Part shown: positions 34,825 to 44,089 of the stretch, piece by piece | How the letters are laid out: each line of letters begins with the position of its first letter | How positions within the stretch are numbered: the stretch's first letter is position 1 | Source of the DNA: Porphyromonas endodontalis ATCC 35406 | GTDB taxonomy: Bacteria; Bacteroidota; Bacteroidia; Bacteroidales; Porphyromonadaceae | Direction of reading: 5' to 3' | Assembly (NCBI RefSeq): GCF_000174815.1 | Contig: NZ_ACNN01000007.1 | Span: 1 to 64,000, forward strand | DNA length: 64,000 nucleotides | Notes under the pieces: generated by a model | Told to the model about the DNA's origin: nothing | Databases searched by the model: none | The model's input: only the letters and a program-made list of their open reading frames with translations | Program-made: the position numbers and the translations under genes

Positions 34825-35418
34825 ATGGACGCTATTGATATAGAACGATTGAACGCAGCCCCTCATCTTCGCCACGGATCTATAGAGGTGATTTGTGGTT
34901 CTATGTTTAGTGGTAAAACGGAGGAGCTGATGCGTCGTTTACGTCGTGCGGCTATTGCTAAGATGAAAGTAGAGGTCTACAAGCCTGCTACTGATATACG
35001 TTACGACCAAGAGAAGGTGGTGTCTCATGATGCCAATGCGGTGGAGTCTACCCCCCTGGAGAATGCCCAAATGATCCTTCTCTACGCCTCGGATGCCGAT
35101 GTGGTGGGCATAGACGAAGCTCAGTTTTTTGACGAAGCGTTGGTGTATGTGGTGAGTGAACTTGCCGATAGCGGCAAACGCGTGATCATTGCAGGGCTGG
35201 ATATGGACTTCCGTCGCAACCCATTTGGCCCCATGCCTCAGCTAATGGCTCTTGCCGACTCTGTGACCAAAGTACATGCCGTTTGTATGGATTGCGGTCT
35301 CCCGGCCAATTATTCTTACCGCTTGTCTAGCGACGACAGAACAGTGCTCTTGGGTGAGTTGGACGAGTACCGCCCCCTATGCCGAGAGTGCTATCACCGG
35401 AGGCATCACAAGAGATAG
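34825..35418 (+). CDS. tdk: Thymidine kinase
   Basis: 197 residues. The P-loop is [16 protein letters not shown]; the Walker B-like Asp is in [10 protein letters not shown]; the lasso zinc site uses CMDCG and CRECYHRRH. It phosphorylates thymidine for salvage. It lies 20 bp after tsaE in a plus-strand run of housekeeping genes. Confidence 0.95.
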   Translation: MDAIDIERLNAAPHLRHGSIEVICGSMFSGKTEELMRRLRRAAIAKMKVEVYKPATDIRYDQEKVVSHDANAVESTPLENAQMILLYASDADVVGIDEAQFFDEALVYVVSELADSGKRVIIAGLDMDFRRNPFGPMPQLMALADSVTKVHAVCMDCGLPANYSYRLSSDDRTVLLGELDEYRPLCRECYHRRHHKR

Positions 35419-35456
35419 CACTCCTTTTTCTCAATTGATAGAGCAATATAGATACA

Positions 35457-35792
35457 ATGAACGATAGAAGAATCAGTAAAATAGCTCGCCTTGTGCAGAA
35501 GGCTCTTGGTGAGATTTTCCAGAGACAGACACAGGCAATGCCCGGGGTGATAGTTAGTGTGACGCGTGTATCCCCTAGCCCCGATCTCTCTTTTTGCAAG
35601 GTTTATCTGAGCATATTCCCCTCGGAGCGTGCGGAGGAGATCATTACAGCAACCCAACGCAATGCGGCTCAAGTGCGTTATGCGCTGGGTGTTGAGCTCA
35701 AGTCGCAGCTTCGTGTAATACCCGAACTTGTCTTTATCGTAGACGATACGCTCGACTACTTAGATAACATAGATCGCCTTTTGGCGAAGTAG
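35457..35792 (+). CDS. rbfA: Ribosome-binding factor A
   Basis: 111 residues with the KH-like fold: RISKIARLVQKALGEIFQRQ, then VSVTRVSPSPDLSFCKVYLSIFP and AAQVRYALGVELKSQLRVIPELVFIVDDTLDY. It helps mature the 5' end of 16S rRNA during cold growth. It starts 38 bp after tdk. Confidence 0.94.
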   Translation: MNDRRISKIARLVQKALGEIFQRQTQAMPGVIVSVTRVSPSPDLSFCKVYLSIFPSERAEEIITATQRNAAQVRYALGVELKSQLRVIPELVFIVDDTLDYLDNIDRLLAK

Positions 35793-35813
35793 CCTCGTTC
35801 GCCCCTCTCTAGC

Positions 35814-37040
35814 ATGTCTCCCAAGTCGCTTGCTTTCTCTATTGCCAGGCGTTACTTTGCACAACGGAAGCGGTTTCATGCCGTGCAGGTAGTCTCCGCT
35901 ATTAGTTCGGTAGCGGTGGGGGTCGTTGTAATGGCGGTGGTGGCTATCCTCTCGATTTACAACGGATACGAAGAGGTATTGCTTACGTCGGTAAGTCATC
36001 TCGATGCACCCCTCAAGGTAGAGCGAGCTGATAAGGCTCCCTTCGATGCCCAAGAAAGTAGAATTGCTAGGCTCAGGAATCTTCCGGAGATAGCTGCGTC
36101 TTCCCGCCTTATTGAGGGGGAGGGTATCGTTCGTAGCTCTTCTGTTTATGCTGCGGCGCACCTCTTGGGGCTGGAGCCTGCCTATTCGCGTTCGTTGGCA
36201 TTGGATAGTCTGATGCTGGAGGGGAGTCTATCCGCTCTCCCCTGTGAGTACACGCTCGGAGGCGATCTCTACCAGACCCTTTTCTCTTTTGGGCAGACCT
36301 CTAGCTTTATGCGCACGGTTTCTCTATACGTACCCAAGCGCAGAGGCTATATCAATCCCTTACTCCCTCAGACGGCTTTCCGTACGACGCAGGGCAAAGC
36401 CCCCTCTGTGCTTTCTGCCAAGGAGGAGAAATACGATCGTACGCTCTTCTTATCCGTAGAAGAATTAGGCTCTCTGCTCGATCTCCCCAAGGGCTATGTA
36501 CATGCTCTTGCCCTCTTCCCTGTGGAGGGAGTTTCTCCTAAAACCCTCAAAGAATCCCTGCAAAAAGAGTTGGGGACTGAGTGGCGCGTTCTAGATAGGC
36601 GAGACCAACAACCCCATCTTTTGAAGCTCGTTGCCATAGAGAAGTGGATGACTTTCTTCATCCTCTTTTTCGTCCTTCTTCTAGCCGCCTTCAATGTGAT
36701 TTGCTCCTCTTCGATGCTGATTATCGAGAAGCGTCACGATGTGGAGATTTATGCCGCATTGGGAGCTCGCCCTCAGTTGATACGCTCCATTTTCCTTTGG
36801 CAGGGCCTATTGGTTACCCTGGTAGGGGCCTTGGGCGGATTTTTGCTAGGGATGCTGCTTGTGTGGTTGCAGGCGCAATTTGGCTGGCTTACCTTTGGTG
36901 AGGGGGTGTACCGTCAACCCTATCCTGTGGCTGTTCGGTGGCTTGACCTCTTGGCTCTTGCCGCGACTATTACTTTGGTGGGATACCTTTCGGCTTTCTA
37001 TCCCGTGCGCCGTCTGTTGCGTAGCCCTCAGCCTCATTGA
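35814..37040 (+). CDS. FtsX-like ABC transporter permease (LolC/LolE type)
   Basis: 408 residues. One N-terminal membrane helix (about 25-50), a large periplasmic domain (about 55-270), and three C-terminal helices (about 275-400) form the MacB/FtsX fold. SIARRYFAQRKRFHAVQVVSAISSVAVGV and IIEKRHDVEIYAALGA are characteristic of LolC/E. It would release lipoproteins from the inner membrane for sorting, with an ATPase such as the LolD-like gene at 63020-63751, which lies elsewhere in the window. It starts 21 bp after rbfA, a frequent order in Bacteroidota. Confidence 0.9.
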   Translation: MSPKSLAFSIARRYFAQRKRFHAVQVVSAISSVAVGVVVMAVVAILSIYNGYEEVLLTSVSHLDAPLKVERADKAPFDAQESRIARLRNLPEIAASSRLIEGEGIVRSSSVYAAAHLLGLEPAYSRSLALDSLMLEGSLSALPCEYTLGGDLYQTLFSFGQTSSFMRTVSLYVPKRRGYINPLLPQTAFRTTQGKAPSVLSAKEEKYDRTLFLSVEELGSLLDLPKGYVHALALFPVEGVSPKTLKESLQKELGTEWRVLDRRDQQPHLLKLVAIEKWMTFFILFFVLLLAAFNVICSSSMLIIEKRHDVEIYAALGARPQLIRSIFLWQGLLVTLVGALGGFLLGMLLVWLQAQFGWLTFGEGVYRQPYPVAVRWLDLLALAATITLVGYLSAFYPVRRLLRSPQPH

Positions 37041-37065
37041 TTCATTCTCGTATCTCTTTACCTCT

Positions 37066-37641
37066 ATGTCCAAAACAATTTCTTTGTCGCAAATGCGTGA
37101 GCAGAATCCCGCTGAGTACCTCATTTATATGTGGTATTTGGAGTCTTTGGTGCGGGCTATGCCCCGGCAAGAAGATTTTGATAGCTTTCTCTCGAGGTCG
37201 CCGGAGCAGTTGCCCGTAATTGGCTCCCTCCGAGAAGTTTTACCTCCCCTTCGCAAAGAGATGCTCGTGGAGGATATTATGGAGCAACCCAATAGGCACA
37301 CGGCCTCTCTTACCGCCCTACTTCAGGAGCTGGAACAGCTACATAAGCAGTTGCTAGCTGATGCAGGAGAGGAGATTTACGAAGAGCTATATACAGCGGT
37401 ATTGACGGCTATTGTGGAAATACGCAGGCGTAGTGGCGGTGTCGCCCTGGGGGAAGTGGAGGCAGCCCTTGTGGCTTTGTATGGATATACTTTCCTCAAG
37501 CAAACCCGCCAGGAGACCTCAAAGGCTACTCAGGAGATAATGATGCGTATCTCCGTTTGGCTCAAAGTGTTGGGAGAAAAGTACACCCTACAGAAGTCCG
37601 AAAAAGCCCCTCTTGATGGGGACGTAGCACCTCAATCTTGA
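37066..37641 (+). CDS. DUF4924 family protein
   Basis: 191 residues from ATG 37066; an open frame runs 69 codons upstream through the permease gene in another phase and is not used. REQNPAEYLIYMWYLESLVRA at the N-terminus is the DUF4924 signature seen across Bacteroidota. All-helical, no signal or membrane segment. Function unknown. It stops 1 bp before rfbD starts. Confidence 0.85.
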   Translation: MSKTISLSQMREQNPAEYLIYMWYLESLVRAMPRQEDFDSFLSRSPEQLPVIGSLREVLPPLRKEMLVEDIMEQPNRHTASLTALLQELEQLHKQLLADAGEEIYEELYTAVLTAIVEIRRRSGGVALGEVEAALVALYGYTFLKQTRQETSKATQEIMMRISVWLKVLGEKYTLQKSEKAPLDGDVAPQS

Positions 37642-37642
37642 A

Positions 37643-38587
37643 ATGCGAGAGGCACAACCCAAATTGGAGAAAGGGATAATACTCCTAACCGGAGCGCAAG
37701 GGCAACTCGGCTTGACCCTTCTTTTGAGAAGTCTACAGACCGAAGTCTTGCATGATATATACCCTCTCTCACGAGAGCAATTCGACCTCGCACACCCCGA
37801 GACACTCCCTCCTGTTTTGGAGCGTTTGGCTCTCCGTTTTGAGCATTACAGGGAGATTATCCTTCTCAATGCCGCGGCATACACACAGGTCGATTTGGCA
37901 GAAATACACCCCAAAGAAGCTGAGGTAATCAATACCATTGCCGTGGATACCATGGCGCGGGTCTGCGCTCGATTACAGATTCGTTTTATCCAGATTAGTA
38001 CCGATTACGTATTCGATGGGGCGTACGATCAGCCCTATCCCGTGGACTATCCACCGCATCCCATCTCGGTCTATGGGACTACCAAATGGCACGCCGAAGA
38101 GGCTGTCGCTCGAGCTTTGCCCTTGGGCGAATATGCTATCGTGCGTACTTCGTGGCTTTACAGTCCCTACCGTCAGAATTTCTATCGCACGATGTGGTGC
38201 CTAGCGCATGAGCGGAGCGAATTGCGAGTTGTAGCCGATCAGATAGGAGCTCCGAGTAGCACGGAGTCTGTGGCAGAGCAATTGTTTCTTCTTTGCTCAC
38301 GTAGAGAGGCTTTGCCTCCCGTCTTGCACTTTGTCAATAGGGGTGAGACCTCTTGGTATGGCTTCGCCCAAGCGATTGTGGAAAAAGCGGGTCGCTCCCA
38401 CTTTTGTAGAGTACACCCCATTACAACCGAGGATTACCCAACGGCAGCTCATCGCCCTCGCAATTCGCGTCTTGAGGTGAGTTGTCTCGACTCGAATACT
38501 CCTCTCTGTAGTTGGCAAGAGGCTCTTCGCCTTTGTCCTCCGCCCTCAGATCCCCCTTCCATCCCTAGTCTTAAGCAAAAGAAGTGA
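37643..38587 (+). CDS. rfbD: dTDP-4-dehydrorhamnose reductase
   Basis: 314 residues, SDR fold. LLTGAQGQLGLTLLL binds NADPH. STDYVFDGAYDQPY and the catalytic YGTTKWHAEEA (YxxxK) follow, and VRTSWLYSPYRQNFYRTM is diagnostic. It completes dTDP-L-rhamnose synthesis. The other rml genes are not in the window. It sits between DUF4924 and a MATE gene, with 1-4 bp junctions. Confidence 0.93.
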   Translation: MREAQPKLEKGIILLTGAQGQLGLTLLLRSLQTEVLHDIYPLSREQFDLAHPETLPPVLERLALRFEHYREIILLNAAAYTQVDLAEIHPKEAEVINTIAVDTMARVCARLQIRFIQISTDYVFDGAYDQPYPVDYPPHPISVYGTTKWHAEEAVARALPLGEYAIVRTSWLYSPYRQNFYRTMWCLAHERSELRVVADQIGAPSSTESVAEQLFLLCSRREALPPVLHFVNRGETSWYGFAQAIVEKAGRSHFCRVHPITTEDYPTAAHRPRNSRLEVSCLDSNTPLCSWQEALRLCPPPSDPPSIPSLKQKK

Positions 38588-39915
38588 AGGCGCTCTCTCT
38601 AGCTCGTACGATGCGGCGACGTATCGTACTTCTCGCCCTCCCCAATATCCTTTCCAATATCACAGTGCCCCTCTTGTCGCTGGTGGATGTGGGGCTGGCA
38701 GGGCATACTCCGGAGGGAAAAACAGCCATCGGGGCAGTGGCGGTGGCGTCCGGAGTGGTGAGCACGTTGTACTGGTTGTTCGGCTTTTTGAGGATGGGAA
38801 CCACCGGTTTTGTGGCTCAATGTTTTGGAGCTAAGGATCTAAAGCAAATCAATCAGCACCTAGCGCAGGGGCTTTCGCTGGCTCTTCTCTCGGGGCTTTT
38901 GCTCTTTATGGCAACGCCCTTGGTCTCTCTTTTTGTTCGCTTGATGGCTCAAGATCAGCTTGCTATTGCGGCATCGGCTCAGCTATATGTCTCAATCGCG
39001 CTCTGTGGGGCACCTGCCGCCATGTTGCTCTATGTGCTCAACGGCTGGTTTATTGGGATGCAAAATACCCGTATCCCCATGATTGGGGCGATCTCTATTA
39101 ACCTGATAAATATCGTACTCAGTGCTCTTTTTGTACAGATCCCGGGCTGGGGTGTTGAGGGGCTGGCGTTGGGTACCATTATTGCGCAGTATGTAGGGGT
39201 GCTACTCTTAGGTCTCTTGGCGGTGTGGCGTTATGGTCGAGTGCTGCGGCACTTTTGCTGGCGCGACCTATTTCGCCTTAGGCGAAGAAAAGGCTACTTC
39301 TCCACGCAACGAGATCTCTTTATACGCTCGGCACTCCTCAGTGCCGTAACACTTTTCTTCACCTACGCCTCTACGAGTTATGGCGAAGAGGTGGTAGCGG
39401 CTAATACTCTTTTGCTGCAGTTCTTCCATCTTTTCTCCTATTTCATGGATGGATTTGCCTATGCCGGAGAGGCTCTCACGGGGCGTTATGTGGGTATGCA
39501 GCGGAGAGATTTGGTGCAAATACTCGTCCGGCAACTCTTCTCCTTCGGTTGGCCTTTGGCTGTCTTGACCAGTCTTCTCTACCTCTTGGTGCCCTCTCCT
39601 CTCCTACACCTCCTCAGTGATAGCCCCGAGGTGGTAGCTGTAGCACTGAGTTGGGTGCCCTACATCGCTTTTGTTCCCTTGCTGGGGTTTGCTGCTTTTT
39701 TGTGGGATGGCGTATTTGTAGGAGCTACCTATGCACGAGGGTTGCGTACCAGTATGCTGGTGGCTTCCGCTTTTTTCTTTGGGTTTTACTACCTCATGCG
39801 AGCCTCTTGGGGCGTGGCTGCCTTATGGATCTCTTTCGATCTTTATTTAGCCGCCCGCGGTCTAGTCCAATGGTGGTTGTGGCGGAGGTACACGCCCAAA
39901 CTCACAAATCTATAA
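38584..39915 (+). CDS. MATE family efflux transporter (DinF type)
   Basis: 443 residues with twelve predicted membrane helices; ALPNILSNITVPLLSLVDVGLAGH opens the first. The GTG start overlaps the rfbD stop by 4 bp; an ATG at 38611 is an alternative that loses nine residues. MATE proteins export drugs or metabolites using sodium or proton gradients. It is one of two MATE genes here; the other (50110-51471) is not a close copy. Confidence 0.9.
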   Translation: MKALSLARTMRRRIVLLALPNILSNITVPLLSLVDVGLAGHTPEGKTAIGAVAVASGVVSTLYWLFGFLRMGTTGFVAQCFGAKDLKQINQHLAQGLSLALLSGLLLFMATPLVSLFVRLMAQDQLAIAASAQLYVSIALCGAPAAMLLYVLNGWFIGMQNTRIPMIGAISINLINIVLSALFVQIPGWGVEGLALGTIIAQYVGVLLLGLLAVWRYGRVLRHFCWRDLFRLRRRKGYFSTQRDLFIRSALLSAVTLFFTYASTSYGEEVVAANTLLLQFFHLFSYFMDGFAYAGEALTGRYVGMQRRDLVQILVRQLFSFGWPLAVLTSLLYLLVPSPLLHLLSDSPEVVAVALSWVPYIAFVPLLGFAAFLWDGVFVGATYARGLRTSMLVASAFFFGFYYLMRASWGVAALWISFDLYLAARGLVQWWLWRRYTPKLTNL

Positions 39916-39945
39916 CCTTTCGGACTCGGAGGCTCCTTCCTTTTT

Positions 39946-42573
39946 CTAGAAAGAAACGAAGATTCCAAGCTTGATCGTCCAGTCAGGAGCCCCGGGGATG
40001 CTGCTTTTTGTAAAGCGGCGGAAGTATTGCAAGGAGAAGATATTGAGAATGTTTTCGATCCCTGCACTTCCCTCAAGATAGAGGTGATTGTTCATAGGAG
40101 TGACTATCTCGGGATAGACTAACTCCCCTACACGTCGGTCTTTACGGCTGTGAGAAACATCGCCCCAATAGCCTCGAATGGAGAATACCTCGCGCCAGCC
40201 CGTGAGCCGAAGCAGGGGAAGACGATTGAAGATTAGCCCTTTCATGTGGTAGTTGAGGGTGAAGTGGAGGTATTTGTCGGATACATATTCGAGAGGTCTC
40301 ATCAGCTCAAAAGTAGTCTGTCTTGCCACAAAACTATTGTTGATGGAGGGGGTGAAGAAGTTCACTTCGTCTAGCTTACCAAGACCAAGCCCCCCCTGTA
40401 TATAAGAATCGATAAAGCCGAATAGGGAGAGGTAGAGGCGAGCGCTAACTCCGGCCGTGAGCTGAGCACTCGTGTGTTCATTGCCGGGGAGTCCCTTGGG
40501 TTGGAGCGATAGCCCAAAGTTGAGTACAGGGTAGCGACGGCTCTCTTTCTCCATACTTACGGGGCGACGCCCATTGCGAGGCATTCTCCCCGGGACGAAT
40601 GTAAGACCGGCATAGAGGCTCGTTGTGGAGAAAGAGGGGGCAGCGATGAGAGAACCATCCTCTGCGACGCGATAGTAACGTAGGTCGCCTGCAGGGGTTT
40701 TGTGGTTGTAGCTGATGGAGAAGTCGGTGTGGAGAGCTTGGCTCCAGTCTGCTTTGAATCCGGCACTAAGGTTGGTACCATAGAAGCGATTGCGCAGTTT
40801 CATCGTGCCGACGAGGGTACTTAATCCATCTTTGTACATGGCATCTTCTGTGTAACCGGGGACAAAGAGATCGTGATGAGCCGAGAGGTAAAAATTACGC
40901 TGGGGGTATTCCTCTTCGTGTCCCTCCTTGGCGAGAGGTGAATAGGTGATCTTGCCGTAGTATTTCCAACGCTTATCGCCCAATCCGTATGCCACATAGC
41001 CCTGCCCAAAGAGGTGCTGACTTAGTTTGGCATTGGTTACTCCCCCGAGGCGGAACCGCGCTCCCTCTACAACATTCCAAGCAAAAAGAGTCTCGACGGG
41101 CCCTACTTCGGCAAGATATTCCTCTCGCTTGAGCTTGCTTAGAGGCAGTCCAATGAATCCTCGTCCCACTACTTGTGTTGCTTTGGCTAGGAAGATATAG
41201 GATGGACGCCGGTGCAGATAGTCGAGGATGGCAATAGTGCCTTCACCCAATTTGGGTAGAGGTTCGGGGCGTTCTACAATGCCAAAGTTGCTAAGAGTTG
41301 GCTTGTCTATCTGGCTACGCATGGGGGCACTCAGGGCAAGCCGAGGGTCTAGAGCTAGAGAGTCTTTCGCCTCTTCTCCTACTCGGTATTGCTTGTAAAT
41401 GTAGGCAAGATCCACTTCACAGCTATAGGGAATTAGCTCGGTAGGCGTAAGAAAGGTATGTATCTCTTGCTTATGAGGGAGCCAAACGGTATCTCCATCG
41501 AGTACGGTTGGCGCATAGTGAAAGTCGGCAGACCAATGGGATACCCAGTCTACATTAGCTTGCTTTGGAACCTGGAGGTGAGCCTTAGCGAGGGAGTAGG
41601 AAACTGTATCTATCCATACTGTACCCGATAGCCCTATGCTATATTTGGAGAAGGGTACAAGCCCGATCTCGTAGGCGGGGCGCCCCTCTATGGCCACCGT
41701 ATCGAGTAGATAGTATTTATAGAAAGAGGTGGAAAAGAGCTTGCTCATAGGCCCTGGGAACTGATTGCGTAGGATTTCCAAATCATTGGCATAGAGGTCA
41801 ATTTCAGGATAGAGCTCCTCCAAATTTGTGTCAGTCCCGGAGGATTCGATAGCCTCTTCCAAACCGGAGAAGCGTCGTCCGATGATCAGTTCTTCGCGTT
41901 CTTTACCTCCTAGAGACGAGCGAACCGACTCGCGCTCTCGGAGGGAGAACGGGCGCACCATCATACCCTCTAGAGCAGAGCTATCGCTCCACATACGCCA
42001 CTTCTTCTCGGGAATGCCAAAGTACCAGCCTCCGGCACTGTCGGCAGGAGTGGCCAAGCCCATCATCTGGCGGCGGTAGAGCCGATAGCTGAAGTCCGAG
42101 TACCGTGAGATACGATTCTTTTCTTTGTTAGCGATGGCTTTGTCTATAATTGCGACGGCCGGATTTCCTTTTTTGGTGTACTTCTTCTTGGGCGTTACTA
42201 CCACGGTGGCAAGTTCTTGGCTATTGAGTGTAGCGTGCCAGTAGTAACCGGTCTCTACATGGGTCTTGGCAATGGTTGTATTCTGGGTATTGTACCCCAC
42301 CATACTTGCCGATAACATAAGGTTGCGACGAGAGGCAATATCTCGCGGGAGGGTGAGGGTGAACTTGCCATCGAGGTCTGCACGGGTGCCTATAGAGCGA
42401 TGCTTGGTAACGTAAATCGCGGCACCAACGAGGGGCTCGCCGGTAATGGAGTCTGTCACTACCCCCCTAAGGGTAATTTGAGCCGTGAGGGGAATGAAGG
42501 AGATAATAAGTAAGAATAGCAGTGCAATACAGCCTAGGTGTCTTGCGCTTTTTCGAGAGTGGATCGGTTTCAT
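39946..42573 (-). CDS. DUF5686 outer-membrane protein with carboxypeptidase-regulatory-like domain
   Basis: 875 residues. A signal peptide (about 1-31, cleaving before QITLRG) is followed by a CarboxypepD_reg-like beta domain (about 33-115; LRGVVTDSITGEPLVGAAIYV). The rest (about 130-875) resembles DUF5686 and likely ends in an outer-membrane beta-barrel, with alternating strands and a C-terminal aromatic residue (WTIKLGIFVSF). Function unknown; the domain pairing resembles TonB-dependent transporters without a plug. It follows rpoN by 49 bp. Confidence 0.88.
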   Translation of the reverse strand: MKPIHSRKSARHLGCIALLFLLIISFIPLTAQITLRGVVTDSITGEPLVGAAIYVTKHRSIGTRADLDGKFTLTLPRDIASRRNLMLSASMVGYNTQNTTIAKTHVETGYYWHATLNSQELATVVVTPKKKYTKKGNPAVAIIDKAIANKEKNRISRYSDFSYRLYRRQMMGLATPADSAGGWYFGIPEKKWRMWSDSSALEGMMVRPFSLRERESVRSSLGGKEREELIIGRRFSGLEEAIESSGTDTNLEELYPEIDLYANDLEILRNQFPGPMSKLFSTSFYKYYLLDTVAIEGRPAYEIGLVPFSKYSIGLSGTVWIDTVSYSLAKAHLQVPKQANVDWVSHWSADFHYAPTVLDGDTVWLPHKQEIHTFLTPTELIPYSCEVDLAYIYKQYRVGEEAKDSLALDPRLALSAPMRSQIDKPTLSNFGIVERPEPLPKLGEGTIAILDYLHRRPSYIFLAKATQVVGRGFIGLPLSKLKREEYLAEVGPVETLFAWNVVEGARFRLGGVTNAKLSQHLFGQGYVAYGLGDKRWKYYGKITYSPLAKEGHEEEYPQRNFYLSAHHDLFVPGYTEDAMYKDGLSTLVGTMKLRNRFYGTNLSAGFKADWSQALHTDFSISYNHKTPAGDLRYYRVAEDGSLIAAPSFSTTSLYAGLTFVPGRMPRNGRRPVSMEKESRRYPVLNFGLSLQPKGLPGNEHTSAQLTAGVSARLYLSLFGFIDSYIQGGLGLGKLDEVNFFTPSINNSFVARQTTFELMRPLEYVSDKYLHFTLNYHMKGLIFNRLPLLRLTGWREVFSIRGYWGDVSHSRKDRRVGELVYPEIVTPMNNHLYLEGSAGIENILNIFSLQYFRRFTKSSIPGAPDWTIKLGIFVSF

Positions 42574-42622
42574 TGTAAGTGTATATTGTTGGTGTGTGTA
42601 CGATGAATGGGGAAGGGGAGCG

Positions 42623-44089
42623 TTACAACTCGCGGCGGAGGCGCGCTATGGGGATGCCCAATTGTTCGCGATACTTTGCTACTGTTCTGCGTGCTATGGG
42701 TATTCCCTCTTGGCTTAGAAGAGCTCCCAATTCCGTGTCGGAGAGAGGGGTTCGTTTGTCCTCTTTTTCGATCAATTGCCGCAGGAGATCCTTGGTACTT
42801 CGGGACGAAACGGCTTCTCCATCGCTGCCCGTTGTACCTTCGCTGAAGAAGAATTTGAGAGGGTAAATGCCGTAGTCGCTTTGTATGTATTTGCGTTGGG
42901 TGATGCGGCTGATCGAGCTGATGTCGAGGGCTACAGTCTCCGCAATTTGCCTTAGAACGAGGGGGCGAAGTTGCTGTATATCCCCTGTGCGGAAGAAATC
43001 CTCTTGGGCTTGTACAATGGCCCCTACAACGTGTAGGAGGGTTTTACGTCTGCGCTTTAGAGCGTCGATAAATTGCCGGGCTTCTGCAATGCGAGAGGAG
43101 GCAAAGGCACGGGAGGTTTTCTCGGCTTCGCTCCTAATCGGAGCCTTTGTAATGGCAAGATATGCCGGTGATATGCCTAGTTGAGGGAGGTTGGGAGCAT
43201 CGTTGATCCATAGTTGTAGCTCTCCATTATGGAGGTGTACCGTAAAGTCGGGAACAATGCGAGCCACAGCCGCCTCTAGGTTCGAACCATACCCACTTGC
43301 GGGGCGAGGGTTGAGTTGTCGGATGATACGTTGGGCTTCGGAAAACCGGTCCGGAGTGATAGCAAGACCCCGTATAATTCGGTCGTATCGGTGGGCAGCA
43401 AGATCTTCGAAATACCCCTCTATGATAGAGAGAGCCAAGCTGTGAACTTCGTCTTTCGGGAGCCGCCGGAGTTGCAATAGTAGGGATTCGCGTAAATCAC
43501 GTGCCGCAATGCCGGGAGGGTCGAGCTGCTGTATCCTATGGATCATTTCCTCTATTTCAGCATCAGAAGCATCAAGATTTTCGTTAAACAGGAGAGCATC
43601 GCTGATCTCGTGTAGAGAGGCGGAGAGATAGCCGTCGTCACTCAGGTTGCCAATGATGTATTCGGCAATGGTCAGCTCCCGATCCGAGAGGGTAAGCGAG
43701 ATTAATTGCTCGTGGAGCTCGTCCGAGAGAGAGGGCGCTTCGTTGGGTTGCACATAAGAAGGGCCATCGTCGTCACCGGCGGAGGGGCGAGGGGGCTCGC
43801 GTAGAGCATCTTCGCGCTCATCGTCTGCTGTGTAATCTTCCGGAGAGAAGTCGTCTTGTAGCCCCTCTTGCTCGTTTTCGGTGTTACTTAGTGGCTCTTC
43901 GTCTAGGAAGTTGTCTTCGGGAGTTGTCTCTTCACTCTCCTCTACCACTTCTAGGGCAGGGTTGGTGGCAAGCTCCTCACGAATGCGATCTGCAAGCTCT
44001 TCTCCGGAAACCTCTAGGAGCTTAATTTGCTGTATCTGTTGTACATCAATCGCTAGCTTTTGCCGCTGCTCTTGCTGTTGTTTTAGCAT
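42623..44089 (-). CDS. rpoN: RNA polymerase sigma-54 factor
   Basis: 488 residues. The Gln-rich activator-interacting region I (about 1-50, LKQQQEQRQKLAIDVQQIQQIKLLEVS) leads into an acidic region II (about 55-130), the core-binding domain, an HTH, and the RpoN box ARRTVAKYR at about 466-474. It directs transcription that needs AAA+ activators. Its start overlaps the murF stop by 7 bp. Confidence 0.96.
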   Translation of the reverse strand: MLKQQQEQRQKLAIDVQQIQQIKLLEVSGEELADRIREELATNPALEVVEESEETTPEDNFLDEEPLSNTENEQEGLQDDFSPEDYTADDEREDALREPPRPSAGDDDGPSYVQPNEAPSLSDELHEQLISLTLSDRELTIAEYIIGNLSDDGYLSASLHEISDALLFNENLDASDAEIEEMIHRIQQLDPPGIAARDLRESLLLQLRRLPKDEVHSLALSIIEGYFEDLAAHRYDRIIRGLAITPDRFSEAQRIIRQLNPRPASGYGSNLEAAVARIVPDFTVHLHNGELQLWINDAPNLPQLGISPAYLAITKAPIRSEAEKTSRAFASSRIAEARQFIDALKRRRKTLLHVVGAIVQAQEDFFRTGDIQQLRPLVLRQIAETVALDISSISRITQRKYIQSDYGIYPLKFFFSEGTTGSDGEAVSSRSTKDLLRQLIEKEDKRTPLSDTELGALLSQEGIPIARRTVAKYREQLGIPIARLRREL